Source: Frankia umida (GTDB taxonomy: Bacteria > Actinomycetota > Actinomycetes > Frankiales > Frankiaceae). From it: 64,000 nt of DNA. Position 1 is the stretch's first letter. Every line of letters begins with the position of its first letter. The stretch covers positions 1 to 64,000 of the forward strand of contig NZ_JALKFT010000010.1 in assembly GCF_023242945.1 (NCBI RefSeq), in the 5' to 3' direction. Below the pieces are notes generated by a model that searched no databases, was not told the origin of the DNA, and saw only the letters and a list, made by a program, of their open reading frames with translations. Shown one piece after another: positions 53,400-61,736 of this stretch. Made by a program: the position numbers and the translations under genes.

Positions 53400-55042
53400 G
53401 CCGCGTCCCCGCTCTCCTGAGCGACCAGGTTCCGCCGCACCGCCTGGTGCTGGTGTGCCTGGTTCTGGTGTGCCTGGTTCTGTTGTTGCTGCTGTTGCTG
53501 GTCGGACGAGTCGACCGGGCCGAGGTCCGGGCCGGCCGCGGGGCGGACGTTGCCCACGGGGATACGTCCGGGCGGGGCCTGCGGCACGCCACGGCCGGGT
53601 TCGCCGGCGAGCACCCAGGTGTCCTTCGACCCGCCGCCCTGACTGGAGTTGACCACCAGGCTGCCCCGGGGCAGCGCGACCCGGGTCAGGCCCCCGGGCA
53701 GCACCCACACCCGGTTGCCGTCGTTGACCGCGAACGGCCGCAGGTCGACGTGGCGGGGGCCGAGCCGTTCGTCCGCCAGCGTCGGGGACGTGGACAGCCG
53801 CACCACCCGCTGGGCGATCCAGCCACGCGGGTCCTCACTCACCCGTTCCCGCAGTGCCGCCAGCTCCTCGTCGCTGGCCTGCGGGCCGATGACGATGCCC
53901 TTGCCACCCGAGCCGTCCACCGGTTTGACCACGAGGGAGTCGAGATGGTCCAACACGTGGGCGCGCTGGTCGGGGTCCTCCAGGCGGTAGGTGTCGACGT
54001 TGGCGAGGATCGGCTCCTCACCCAGGTAGTAGCGGATCAGCTCGGGGACGTAGGTGTACATCAGCTTGTCGTCGGCGACACCGTTGCCGAGCGCGTTGGC
54101 GATCGTGACGTGCCCGGCGCGGGCGGCGTTGACCAGCCCGGCGCAGCCCACCATCGACTCGGGCCGAAAGTGCACCGGGTCGAGCCAGTCGTCGTCGACA
54201 CGCCGGTAGACGACGTGCACCGGCTGCTCACCCTCGGTCGTGCGCATCGTCACCTTGTTGTCGCGCACCGACAGATCACGGCCCTCGACGAGCTCGACCC
54301 CCATCTGCCGGGCCAGCAGCGCGTGCTCGAAGTACGCCGAGTTGTAGACACCCGGGGTGAGCACGACGACCGTCGGGTCGGCGACCTCCGGCGGCGCCGA
54401 GGCGCGCAGCGCGTGCAGCAGATGGGTGGCGTAGTCCGCCACCGGACGGACCCGGTGCGTGGCGAACAGCTCCGGGAACACCCGGGTCATCGCCCGCCGG
54501 TTCTCGACCACGTAGCTGACCCCGGACGGCACCCGGACGTTGTCCTCCAGCACCCGGAACCGGCCGGCCTCATCCCGGATCAGGTCGATACCGGACACAT
54601 GTGCCCGCACCCCGTTCGGCGGGTCGATGCCATGCGCCGCCCGGTGGTAGTGCGCGCTGGTCAGCACGAGGCGACGCGGCACGATGCCGTCCGCGAGCAC
54701 CTCGGCCGAACCGTAGAGGTCGGCGAGGAACGCCTCCAGCGCGAGCACCCGCTGGGTGACTCCCCGCTCGATGACCGACCACTCGTCGTCCGCGATCAGC
54801 CGGGGCACCAGGTCCAGCGGGAACGGGCGTTCCTCACCGAACAGGTTGAAGGTGATCCCGGCGTCGCGAAACGCGCGGTCCAACGCGGCCTTGCGCGCGG
54901 CGAGGTCCGCGCTGGTCAACGGCTGCAACGCGTCGTACAGCGCGGCGTACACCTCCCGGGGGGTGTTCGATGTCTCGAACACCTCGTCCCAGGCCGCCGT
55001 GGCCGCCGCTTCCGCCGGATAACCCTCGAACAGGTCCGCCAC
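53393..55042 (-). CDS. Circularly permuted ATP-grasp type 2 protein
   Basis: A 549-residue protein from a GTG start. Blocks typical of this family: LFGEERPFPLDLVPRLI, VLEDNVRVPSGVSYVVENR, LTPGVYNSAYFEHALLARQMGVELVEGRDL and VVKPVDGSGGKGIVIGPQAS (ATP-binding). The catalytic region is followed by a long Pro/Gln tail with QQQQQQ and QAHQN repeats that is unusual for the family. First gene of the three-gene cluster (ATP-grasp, alpha-E, transglutaminase). Confidence 0.9.
   Translation of the reverse strand: MADLFEGYPAEAAATAAWDEVFETSNTPREVYAALYDALQPLTSADLAARKAALDRAFRDAGITFNLFGEERPFPLDLVPRLIADDEWSVIERGVTQRVLALEAFLADLYGSAEVLADGIVPRRLVLTSAHYHRAAHGIDPPNGVRAHVSGIDLIRDEAGRFRVLEDNVRVPSGVSYVVENRRAMTRVFPELFATHRVRPVADYATHLLHALRASAPPEVADPTVVVLTPGVYNSAYFEHALLARQMGVELVEGRDLSVRDNKVTMRTTEGEQPVHVVYRRVDDDWLDPVHFRPESMVGCAGLVNAARAGHVTIANALGNGVADDKLMYTYVPELIRYYLGEEPILANVDTYRLEDPDQRAHVLDHLDSLVVKPVDGSGGKGIVIGPQASDEELAALRERVSEDPRGWIAQRVVRLSTSPTLADERLGPRHVDLRPFAVNDGNRVWVLPGGLTRVALPRGSLVVNSSQGGGSKDTWVLAGEPGRGVPQAPPGRIPVGNVRPAAGPDLGPVDSSDQQQQQQQNQAHQNQAHQHQAVRRNLVAQESGDAAC
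53437..53502 (-). repeat. Coding microsatellite-like repeat, Gln/Asn/Ala/His tail
   Basis: Within the last 40 codons of the ATP-grasp gene: a CAG/CAA run giving six Gln, then repeats of a 15-base word giving NQAHQ. The tail is predicted disordered and the copy number could vary. Confidence 0.65.
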
Positions 55043-55369
55043 GAAGCCGAGCGTAAAGTGCCCGTGTTACCTCCGCATGACGTCACGGCATGACGATCGG
55101 ATGCTCACGGCCACCCCAAGGTGGCGACGTCGACGCCCGAAGGTGGGATGCCGCCGCCCCCGAGGCGGGATGCCAGCGGGCCCAGGGGCGCGCGGGTGAT
55201 CGCGGGCGCCGGGCGACTCGCGGCGGGAGCACCCCACCCGTCCGCCCCCGGCACGAGACGATGTACCCGTCCGGGTACCTCCGACCGCCCCGCCACCCTC
55301 CAGAACCGCCGCACGACCATCCACCCGCCGCGTGCACCGGAGCACGCGCGCTGACCGAAAGGCCGCACG
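55043..55369. other. Divergent intergenic region, no gene supported
   Basis: 327 bases between the ATP-grasp gene and rmlB-like gene. It contains short GGGATGCC direct repeats near 55146-55172, but no convincing regulatory structure. Confidence 0.35.
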
Positions 55370-56374
55370 ATGTCGACGTTGCTGGTGACCGGAGCCGCTG
55401 GGTTCATCGGATCGAACTTCGTCCGCTACTGGCGTGAGCGGCACCCCGCGGACACGGTGATCGCGCTCGACGCGCTGACCTACGCCGGCTGCCGGGAGAA
55501 CCTCGCCGACGTCGCCGATCGGATCACGTTCGTGCACGGCGACATCCGCGACGGTGGGCTCATCGAGGCCACCCTGCGCGAGCACTCCGTCGACATCATC
55601 GTCAACTTCGCCGCCGAGTCGCACAACAGCCTCGCGATCCTGCGCCCCGGTGACTTCTTCTCCACCAACGTGATGGGCACCCAGAGCCTGCTCGAGGCCG
55701 CCCGGACCGTCGGCGTCGCCCGCTTCCACCAGATCTCCACCTGCGAGGTCTACGGCGACATGGACCTCAACGACCCCGGCGCGTTCACCGAGAACTCCCC
55801 GTACCTGCCCCGCACCCCGTACAACGCGGCCAAGGCCGGCAGCGACCACGCCGTGCGCGCCTACGGCCTCACCTACGACCTGCCGATCACCATCACGAAC
55901 TGCTCGAACAACTACGGCCCGTACCAGTTCCCCGAGAAGGTCATCCCGCTGTTCGTCACCCGCGCGCTGCAGGGCGAGCAGCTCCCGCTCTACGCGTCGA
56001 CCACGAACCGACGCGAGTGGCTGCACGTGATGGATCACTGCCGGGCGATCGACGCCGTGCTCGATCGCGGGCGGGTCGGCGAGACCTACCATGTCGGCTC
56101 CGGCGTCGAGGCCGACATCGAGACGATCGCCGACACGGTGCTCGCGGAGCTTGGCCTGCCCTCGTCGCTGAAGACGATCGTGCCCGACCGCCCGTCCCAC
56201 GACCGCCGCTACCTGCTCGACTCCACCAAGCTGCGTTCCGAGCTCGGCTGGTCCCCGCTGATCGGTTTCAGCGAGGGCATGCGTTCCACCGTCGCCTGGT
56301 ACAAGGAGAACGAGTCGTGGTGGCGCCCCCTGCTCGGCCGCTCCCCCGTCTCCGAGACCGCCTGGAAGAGCTGA
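55370..56374 (+). CDS. RmlB-like dTDP-glucose 4,6-dehydratase, atypical active site
   Basis: A 334-residue extended SDR. Cofactor motif LLVTGAAGFIGSNFV, then FAAESHNSLAI (usually SHVDRSI), STCEVYGDMD (usually STDEVYG), and YNAAK (Y151, K155). Thus the Asp that helps eliminate water in classic RmlB is Cys125, while Glu126 is kept. The C-terminal VPDRPSHDRRYLLDSTKLRSELGWSP is RmlB-like. It likely dehydrates an NDP-hexose, but substrate or chemistry may differ. No rmlA/C/D nearby. GAAAGG lies eight bases upstream. Confidence 0.8.
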   Translation: MSTLLVTGAAGFIGSNFVRYWRERHPADTVIALDALTYAGCRENLADVADRITFVHGDIRDGGLIEATLREHSVDIIVNFAAESHNSLAILRPGDFFSTNVMGTQSLLEAARTVGVARFHQISTCEVYGDMDLNDPGAFTENSPYLPRTPYNAAKAGSDHAVRAYGLTYDLPITITNCSNNYGPYQFPEKVIPLFVTRALQGEQLPLYASTTNRREWLHVMDHCRAIDAVLDRGRVGETYHVGSGVEADIETIADTVLAELGLPSSLKTIVPDRPSHDRRYLLDSTKLRSELGWSPLIGFSEGMRSTVAWYKENESWWRPLLGRSPVSETAWKS

Positions 56375-56383
56375 CCCTCGGGC

Positions 56384-57583
56384 TCACGCGGGCCGCTGAC
56401 CGCCCACCACGGAGGTGTAGAGGGCGGCGGTGCGCTCGGCCACGGCGGCCCAGCCGAACTCGGTGACGGCCCGGTCGCGGCCAGCTCGACCCATCGCCGT
56501 GGCTCTCGACGGGTCGGCGAGCACGGTGTTGATCGCGTCGGCGAGGGCCGGCGGGTCATCCGGCGGGACGAGCAGGCCCGTCACGCCGTCGTCGACGACC
56601 TCGGGGATGCCCCCGACCCGGGAGGCGACCACGGCGGTGCCACAGGCCATCGCCTCCAGGTTGACGATGCCCAGCGGCTCGTACACCGACGGGCAGACGA
56701 ACACGGTGGCGTGCGAGAGCAGCTGGATGATCTCGGGCTTGGGCAGCATCCCGGACAGCCACACCACCCCGTCCCGGTCGGCCTGCAACCCGTCGACCAG
56801 CTTGGTCGTCTCCGCGAGCAGCTCGGGCGTGTCCGGCGCACCGGCGCACAGGACGAGCTGGGCCCGCCGGTCCAGCGCCGCGGCGGCGCGCAGCAGCACC
56901 GGCAGGCCCTTCTGCCGGGTGATCCGTCCCACGAAGGTCACAATGGGGCGGTCGGGGTCGATGCCGTACTTCTCGAGGACGTCGGTGGCCGGGTCGGGCT
57001 GGTACTCCTCGGTGTCGATGCCGTTGCGGATGACGTGCACCCGGGCGGGGTCGACACTCGGATAGGCCGTGAGGATGTCGGTACGCATCCCGGCGCTGAC
57101 CGCGACGACGGCCGCCGCCCCCTCGATCGCCACCCGCTCACACCACGACGACAGCCGGTAGCCGCCGCCGAGCTGCTCGGCCTTCCACGGCCGCTGCGGC
57201 TCGAGCGAGTGCGACGTCATGACGTGCGGCACCCCACCGAGCAGGGCGGCGAGGTGGCCGCCGAGGTTCGCGTACCAGGTGTGCGAGTGGATGACGGCCG
57301 CCCCGGCCGCCGCGGCGGCCATCGACACGTCCATGGACACGGTGCGCAGCGCGTCGTTCACCCCGTCCAGCGCCGCCCACGGACGGTGCGCGGTGACGCC
57401 CACCGTCCCCGGCCCACCGGCGATCTCGACCACCGGGGCGTCCTGTGGTGCGGGGCCGCGTCCCTCCCGGTGCACGCTCAGGTCGACCAGCCGGGCGAGC
57501 TCACGGGCGAGGTACTCGACGTGCACCCCCGCCCCGCCGTAGACGTCCGGGGGGAACTCGCGGGTGAGCAGCGCGACGCGCAT
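56384..57583 (-). CDS. glgM: GlgM: alpha-maltose-1-phosphate synthase / glycogen synthase (GT4)
   Basis: About 399 residues from ATG 57583 (MRVALLTREFPPDVYGGAGVHVEYLAREL), the standard start. GT-B fold with AAVIHSHTWYANLGGHLAALLGGVPHVMTSHSLEPQRPWKAEQLGGGY, VTFVGRITRQKGLPVLL and FVCPSVYEPLGIVNLEAMACGTAVVAS. Actinobacterial members use ADP-glucose and glucose-1-phosphate to make maltose-1-phosphate, the entry to alpha-glucan synthesis by GlgE. Its substrate supplier GlgC is encoded just upstream. A twin palindrome lies 70-107 bases upstream of its start. Confidence 0.9.
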   Translation of the reverse strand: MRVALLTREFPPDVYGGAGVHVEYLARELARLVDLSVHREGRGPAPQDAPVVEIAGGPGTVGVTAHRPWAALDGVNDALRTVSMDVSMAAAAAGAAVIHSHTWYANLGGHLAALLGGVPHVMTSHSLEPQRPWKAEQLGGGYRLSSWCERVAIEGAAAVVAVSAGMRTDILTAYPSVDPARVHVIRNGIDTEEYQPDPATDVLEKYGIDPDRPIVTFVGRITRQKGLPVLLRAAAALDRRAQLVLCAGAPDTPELLAETTKLVDGLQADRDGVVWLSGMLPKPEIIQLLSHATVFVCPSVYEPLGIVNLEAMACGTAVVASRVGGIPEVVDDGVTGLLVPPDDPPALADAINTVLADPSRATAMGRAGRDRAVTEFGWAAVAERTAALYTSVVGGQRPA

Positions 57584-57651
57584 GGACGGTCTGTCTCCTC
57601 GACGTGATGGCACAGCCCAGGCGGGCTGCGCGGATGGCACCGGTGGCGCGG

Positions 57652-57689
57652 GCGGTTCCGCGGAACCCGGCGAAGCGGTTCCGCGGAAC
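57652..57689. promoter_or_regulatory. Twin palindromic sites upstream of glgM
   Basis: Two identical 15-mers GCGGTTCCGCGGAAC (57652-57666 and 57675-57689), each containing the perfect palindrome GTTCCGCGGAAC, 23 bases apart, about two helical turns. They lie in the 175-base gap between glgC and glgM. The arrangement suits a cooperative dimeric repressor or activator. Confidence 0.5.
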
Positions 57690-57758
57690 ACCAGCCACAA
57701 CGATCACGACGTCCGATCATCCCGGACGACCGTACGGTCGGACGGTCGGCCAGCCCGG

Positions 57759-58997
57759 TCAGTCGATCACGGTCAGGCCCTTGCCGACGACGGTGATGCC
57801 GCCCGGACTGACCGTGAAACCGCGGGCGCGGTCGCGTTCCTTGTCGACACCGACCTGCGCGCCCGGCGAGACCTGCACGCTCTTGTCCAGGATCGCGTCG
57901 CGCACGACCGCGCCGCGGCCGACGACCGCGTTGTCGAGCAGCACCGCCCGGTCGATCTCCGACCAGGAGTTCACCCGCACCCCGGGCGAGAGCACCGAGG
58001 AACGCACCGTCCCACCGGAGACGATCACTCCGTTGCTGACGATGCTGTTCACCGCGCTGCCGGTGCGCAGTGGATCATCGTGGACGAACTTCGCCGGCGG
58101 CAGCGACGGCACACTGGTGAAGATCGGCCACTGCCGGTTGTACAGGTTGAACACCGGGTCGAGAGCACACAGATCCATGTGCGCCTCGAAGTAGGAGTCC
58201 AGGGTGCCGACGTCACGCCAGTAGCCGTGGTCGCGTCCGGTGGTGCCGGGCACGTCGTTGGCGGCGAAGTCGTAGACGGCGGCGGTGCGCTGCGCGACGA
58301 GCATCGGGATGATGTCGCCGCCCATGTCGTGGCGGCTGTCCTCGTCGGCGGCGTCCTTGCGCAGCGCGTCGATGAGCACGTCGGTGGAGAAGACGTAGTT
58401 GCCCATGGACGCGAACACCTCGTCCGGGCTGTCGGGCAGGCCCGGCGGGTCGGTCGGCTTCTCGAGGAACGCCTCGATGGTCCGTCCGTCCGGCCCGGTC
58501 TGGATGACCCCGAAGCCGCCGGCCTCGGCGCGCGGCACCCGCAGCCCGGCCACCGTCACCCCGGCGCCGGACGCCACGTGCTGGGCGACCATCTGCCGCG
58601 GGTCCATCCGGTACACGTGATCGGCGCCGAAGACGACCACGATGTCCGGATCGTCGTCGTAGACGAGGTTCAACGACTGGTGGATGGCGTCCGCGCTGCC
58701 GGCGAACCAGCGCGGCCCGAGCCGCTGCTGCGCGGGCACCGGGGTGATGTAGTTGCCCAGCAGGTTGCTCATCCGCCAGGTGGTGGTGATGTGCCGGTCG
58801 AGGCTGTGGCTCTTGTACTGGGTCAGCACGGCGATCCGCAGATAGCCGGCGTTCACCAGGTTGGACAGGACAAAGTCGATCAACCGGTACAACCCGCCGA
58901 AAGGAACGGCGGGTTTTGCCCGGTCGGCCGTGAGCGGCGACAGCCGCTTACCGGCTCCCCCGGCCAGTACCAGGCCGAGGACCCTGGGGCTCGGCAC
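57759..58997 (-). CDS. glgC: Glucose-1-phosphate adenylyltransferase
   Basis: A 412-residue enzyme that makes ADP-glucose from glucose-1-phosphate and ATP, the committed step of alpha-glucan storage. Signatures: VLGLVLAGGAGKRLSPLTADRAKPAVPFGG, RHITTTWRMSN, VFGADHVYRMDPRQM, IEAFLEKPTDPPG and YWRDVGTLDSYFEAH. The left-handed beta-helix C domain (NSIVSNGVIVSGGTVRSSVLSPGVRV) is complete. GTG start. It is followed on the same strand by glgM. Confidence 0.95.
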   Translation of the reverse strand: MPSPRVLGLVLAGGAGKRLSPLTADRAKPAVPFGGLYRLIDFVLSNLVNAGYLRIAVLTQYKSHSLDRHITTTWRMSNLLGNYITPVPAQQRLGPRWFAGSADAIHQSLNLVYDDDPDIVVVFGADHVYRMDPRQMVAQHVASGAGVTVAGLRVPRAEAGGFGVIQTGPDGRTIEAFLEKPTDPPGLPDSPDEVFASMGNYVFSTDVLIDALRKDAADEDSRHDMGGDIIPMLVAQRTAAVYDFAANDVPGTTGRDHGYWRDVGTLDSYFEAHMDLCALDPVFNLYNRQWPIFTSVPSLPPAKFVHDDPLRTGSAVNSIVSNGVIVSGGTVRSSVLSPGVRVNSWSEIDRAVLLDNAVVGRGAVVRDAILDKSVQVSPGAQVGVDKERDRARGFTVSPGGITVVGKGLTVID

Positions 58998-59380
58998 GGT
59001 CAGGCTCCCGTCTTGCGGCGCGATGGGACGACGACCCGCGGGATCTACCCCCCTGGCCGGCGGGAAACCTCCCTGAAACGAGCGGATTCCACCGGGATGA
59101 CCAGCTCACCGCCAGTCGCCACTTGCGACCCTACAAGTCCAGTTCGCCGGCTCCACCGGGGGTGCCACCCTCGCCCGACCGGGCTACGCCCCGCAGCCAC
59201 CCGGCCGCAGCCACCACCACGACCGCCCCGGCCGGCTGTCGCTGCCCAACGGCAACACCCACCGACAAGGCGTCAACATCGTCCGGGTGCGGCGCATCTT
59301 GCCGGGACTGCCCGGCCAGCATCTCAACAGGCCGGCGGATAGGGTAAATGCCCCGACCTGGAAGTAAACGGAGGAAACCG
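58998..59380. other. Divergent intergenic region, no gene supported
   Basis: 383 bases between glgC and the SnoaL-like gene. It holds short out-of-frame ORFs only, and no distinct repeats or hairpins were seen. Confidence 0.35.
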
Positions 59381-59848
59381 GTGGCAGCGTTATCGGACAT
59401 CGAGCGCCTGATCGCGCTTGAGGACATCAAGCTCCTGAAGGCACAGCGCGACCGGTTCGTCGACACGAAGGACTGGGGCGCCCTGGAGGCACTCCACGCT
59501 CCGGATCATCGTTCCGAGAACGGCGACTACCCACCGTGGACGACCGCCACCGAAATGATCAAAAATGTGCGGGTCATCATGGAGCGGCTCAGGACCGCAC
59601 ACCACTCGCACACCCCGGAAATAACGTTCGACTCACCCGTAAGAGCACGGGGTATCTGGGCGATGACGGGTGTTTCCATGTGGGACCAGGGCGATGAGGA
59701 GCACTGGTTCGTGGCCTTCGGGCACTACTTCGAGACCTACGAGAAGCGGGACGGCCGCTGGCTTTTCACCAGCCGGAAGCTCACCTACCTCTTCAGCAGG
59801 ACCTCGCCGGGTGGGATCTTCCCGCCGCCCGCACCGTCGCAGACATGA
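59381..59848 (+). CDS. SnoaL-like (NTF2-superfamily) protein
   Basis: About 155 residues from GTG 59381 with GGAGG six bases upstream; ATG 59348 is less well supported. A cone-shaped alpha+beta fold is suggested by IERLIALEDIKLLKAQRDRFVDTKDWGALEALHAPDHRSE and a beta-rich second half, FGHYFETYEKRDGRWLFTSRKLTY. The family contains isomerases and dehydratases acting on small hydrophobic substrates. Its stop overlaps the start of the epoxide hydrolase-like gene by four bases (ATGA), so the two are coupled. Confidence 0.8.
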   Translation: MAALSDIERLIALEDIKLLKAQRDRFVDTKDWGALEALHAPDHRSENGDYPPWTTATEMIKNVRVIMERLRTAHHSHTPEITFDSPVRARGIWAMTGVSMWDQGDEEHWFVAFGHYFETYEKRDGRWLFTSRKLTYLFSRTSPGGIFPPPAPSQT

Positions 59849-60615
59849 CCGTTCACAGGCCGGTTGCGGACGCCGTCCTCGAGCCCTTCCGGGCGCGGGT
59901 GACCGAGGCCGAGGTCGCGGACCTGCGCGAGCGGCTCGGTCGCACCCGCTGGCCCGACCAGCTACCCGGGACCGGCTGGGGCCTCGGCACCGACCGCGGC
60001 TACCTGGTGGATCTGTGCGGCTACTGGCGGGACGCATACGACTGGACGGCCCTCGAACGACGCCTGAACGCCTTCCCCCAGTTCCGCACACACATTGACG
60101 GTCAGCGCCTGCATTTTCTGCATGTCCGCTCGCCGGTGCCGGAAGCCAGGCCGCTGCTGCTGGCCCATGGGTGGCCGGGCTCGATCGTGGAGTTCTGGGA
60201 CGTGATCGGACCGCTGACCGATCCAGCTCGGCACGGGCTCGATCCGGGTGTGGCCTTTGACGTGGTGGTACCGTCGCTGCCCGGCTTCGCCTTCTCCGGC
60301 CCGACCACCGAATCCGGCTGGGACAGCCGGCGGATAGCCCAGGCCTTTCTCGAACTGATGACCAGGCTCGGTTACCCGCGCTTCTTCGCCCAGTGCGGCG
60401 ACTGGGGCAGCACCATCGTCACGTTGATGGCCGATCTGGCTCCGCGGCGAACACGCGCGGTCCACGTCAACTTTCCCCGGCCCTGGTGCGAAGCCGCCTA
60501 TCCGACGCTCTGCCACTGGACACAGATGCCCCGCGGCGGCCATTTCGCCGCCCTGGAACAACCCGACCTCCTCGTCGCCGACCTCCGCACGTTCTTCGGC
60601 AACCAGGAATTCTGA
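59845..60615 (+). CDS. Epoxide hydrolase-like protein lacking the cap domain (internal deletion)
   Basis: A 256-residue protein with the EHN-type N-domain (VADLRERLGRTRWPDQLPGTGWGLGTDRGYLVDLCGYWRDAYDW), the oxyanion segment LLLAHGWPGSIVEF, the nucleophile Asp in QCGDWGSTI and the C-terminal base His in MPRGGHFAALEQP. Full-length relatives have about 390 residues, with a cap domain and an acidic triad member between HVNFPRP and PTL. Here those segments are joined directly (VHVNFPRPWCEAAYPTLCHWTQ), an in-frame loss of about 120-130 residues. It may be non-functional or minimal. Coupled to the SnoaL-like gene. Confidence 0.78.
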   Translation: MTVHRPVADAVLEPFRARVTEAEVADLRERLGRTRWPDQLPGTGWGLGTDRGYLVDLCGYWRDAYDWTALERRLNAFPQFRTHIDGQRLHFLHVRSPVPEARPLLLAHGWPGSIVEFWDVIGPLTDPARHGLDPGVAFDVVVPSLPGFAFSGPTTESGWDSRRIAQAFLELMTRLGYPRFFAQCGDWGSTIVTLMADLAPRRTRAVHVNFPRPWCEAAYPTLCHWTQMPRGGHFAALEQPDLLVADLRTFFGNQEF

Positions 60616-60784
60616 CCCGGATCCGCCAGCGGCGGCCGAAGCCGAGGACCTGTGGATCATCTTCCACTCCGTGGGCTCACCCTGCGCCTCCCGTCCGAAC
60701 CGCCGCGCGCCTCCCCCACCGGAGGGAGTGCAGTTCCGACGGCCGGGGGATCCGCTCACCGCATCGATGTCGTTTCCTGGTGCC

Positions 60785-61735
60785 ATGACGACCAGGGAAC
60801 GACGACCTCCCGGGGCATGCATTGACGTTCGGGATGTCAGCAAGCACTACGGATCGATCGCCGCGGTAAGCCGGCTCACCTTTGCGGTGGAACCGGGTCG
60901 GGTCACCGGTTTCCTCGGTCCCAACGGGGCGGGCAAGACGACCACCATGCGGATGATGCTCGGCCTCGACCGGCCGACCCGCGGTGAGATTCTGGTCAGC
61001 GGCCGTCCGTACGTGCGGTTCCAGGAGCCGTTGCGGCAGGTCGGTGCGCTTCTCGACCCGTCCGCTGTACACCCTGGGCGGCGGGCTCGTGACCAGCTGC
61101 TGGTCCTCGCCAGGAGCAACCGCATTCCGGACGCGCGGGTCGACGAGCTGCTCGACCTGGTGGGGCTGGGCGCCGCGGCCAGACGCCGCATCGGCGGGTT
61201 CTCGCTGGGGATGCGCCAGCGGCTTGGGCTCGCGGCCGCACTGCTCGGCGATCCTCAGGTGCTCATCCTGGATGAGCCGCTGAACGGTCTCGACGCGGAG
61301 GGCATCCAGTGGGTCAGAGGCCTCCTGCGGGATCTCGCTGACGATGGCAGGGTCGTCCTGGTCGCCAGCCATCTGATGAACGACATGGCGGTGACCGCCG
61401 ACCATCTGATCATTGTCGGCCGGGGTCGGCTCCTGGCGGACGTCAGCATGACCGGGTTCAGCGCCCGGTACGGCCACGGACGGGTACGTCTGCGTACCAC
61501 GCGGCCCGAGCGGCTGGGTAAGGCTCTGGCAGCGGACGGGTTCGCCCTCACACCGGTGAACGGTGGGGCGTGGGAGGTGCCCGAGGCCCGCACCGAGCAG
61601 GTCGGTGCGGTCGCGGCGCGGGAAGGCGTGCCACTCCAGGAGCTCCACCTGCGCGAGGACTCCCTGGAGGAGATGTTTCTCCGCATGACGGCGGATTCCA
61701 CCGAGTTCGCCGTCGCGCCTGGAAGGGCATTCTGA
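60785..61735 (+). CDS. ABC transporter ATP-binding protein
   Basis: About 316 residues from ATG 60785; ATG 60767 is in frame and other starts lie upstream. Walker A GPNGAGKTTTMRMM, signature FSLGMRQRLGLAAAL and Walker B VLILDEPLNGLD. The C-terminal 80-residue extension (RTTRPERLGKALAADGFALT...LREDSLEEMFLRMTAD) is typical of exporters of the NatA/CcmA-like class. The permease gene follows by one base, and a two-component system after that, so a regulated exporter is likely; its substrate is unknown. Confidence 0.88.
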   Translation: MTTRERRPPGACIDVRDVSKHYGSIAAVSRLTFAVEPGRVTGFLGPNGAGKTTTMRMMLGLDRPTRGEILVSGRPYVRFQEPLRQVGALLDPSAVHPGRRARDQLLVLARSNRIPDARVDELLDLVGLGAAARRRIGGFSLGMRQRLGLAAALLGDPQVLILDEPLNGLDAEGIQWVRGLLRDLADDGRVVLVASHLMNDMAVTADHLIIVGRGRLLADVSMTGFSARYGHGRVRLRTTRPERLGKALAADGFALTPVNGGAWEVPEARTEQVGAVAAREGVPLQELHLREDSLEEMFLRMTADSTEFAVAPGRAF

Positions 61736-61736
61736 G

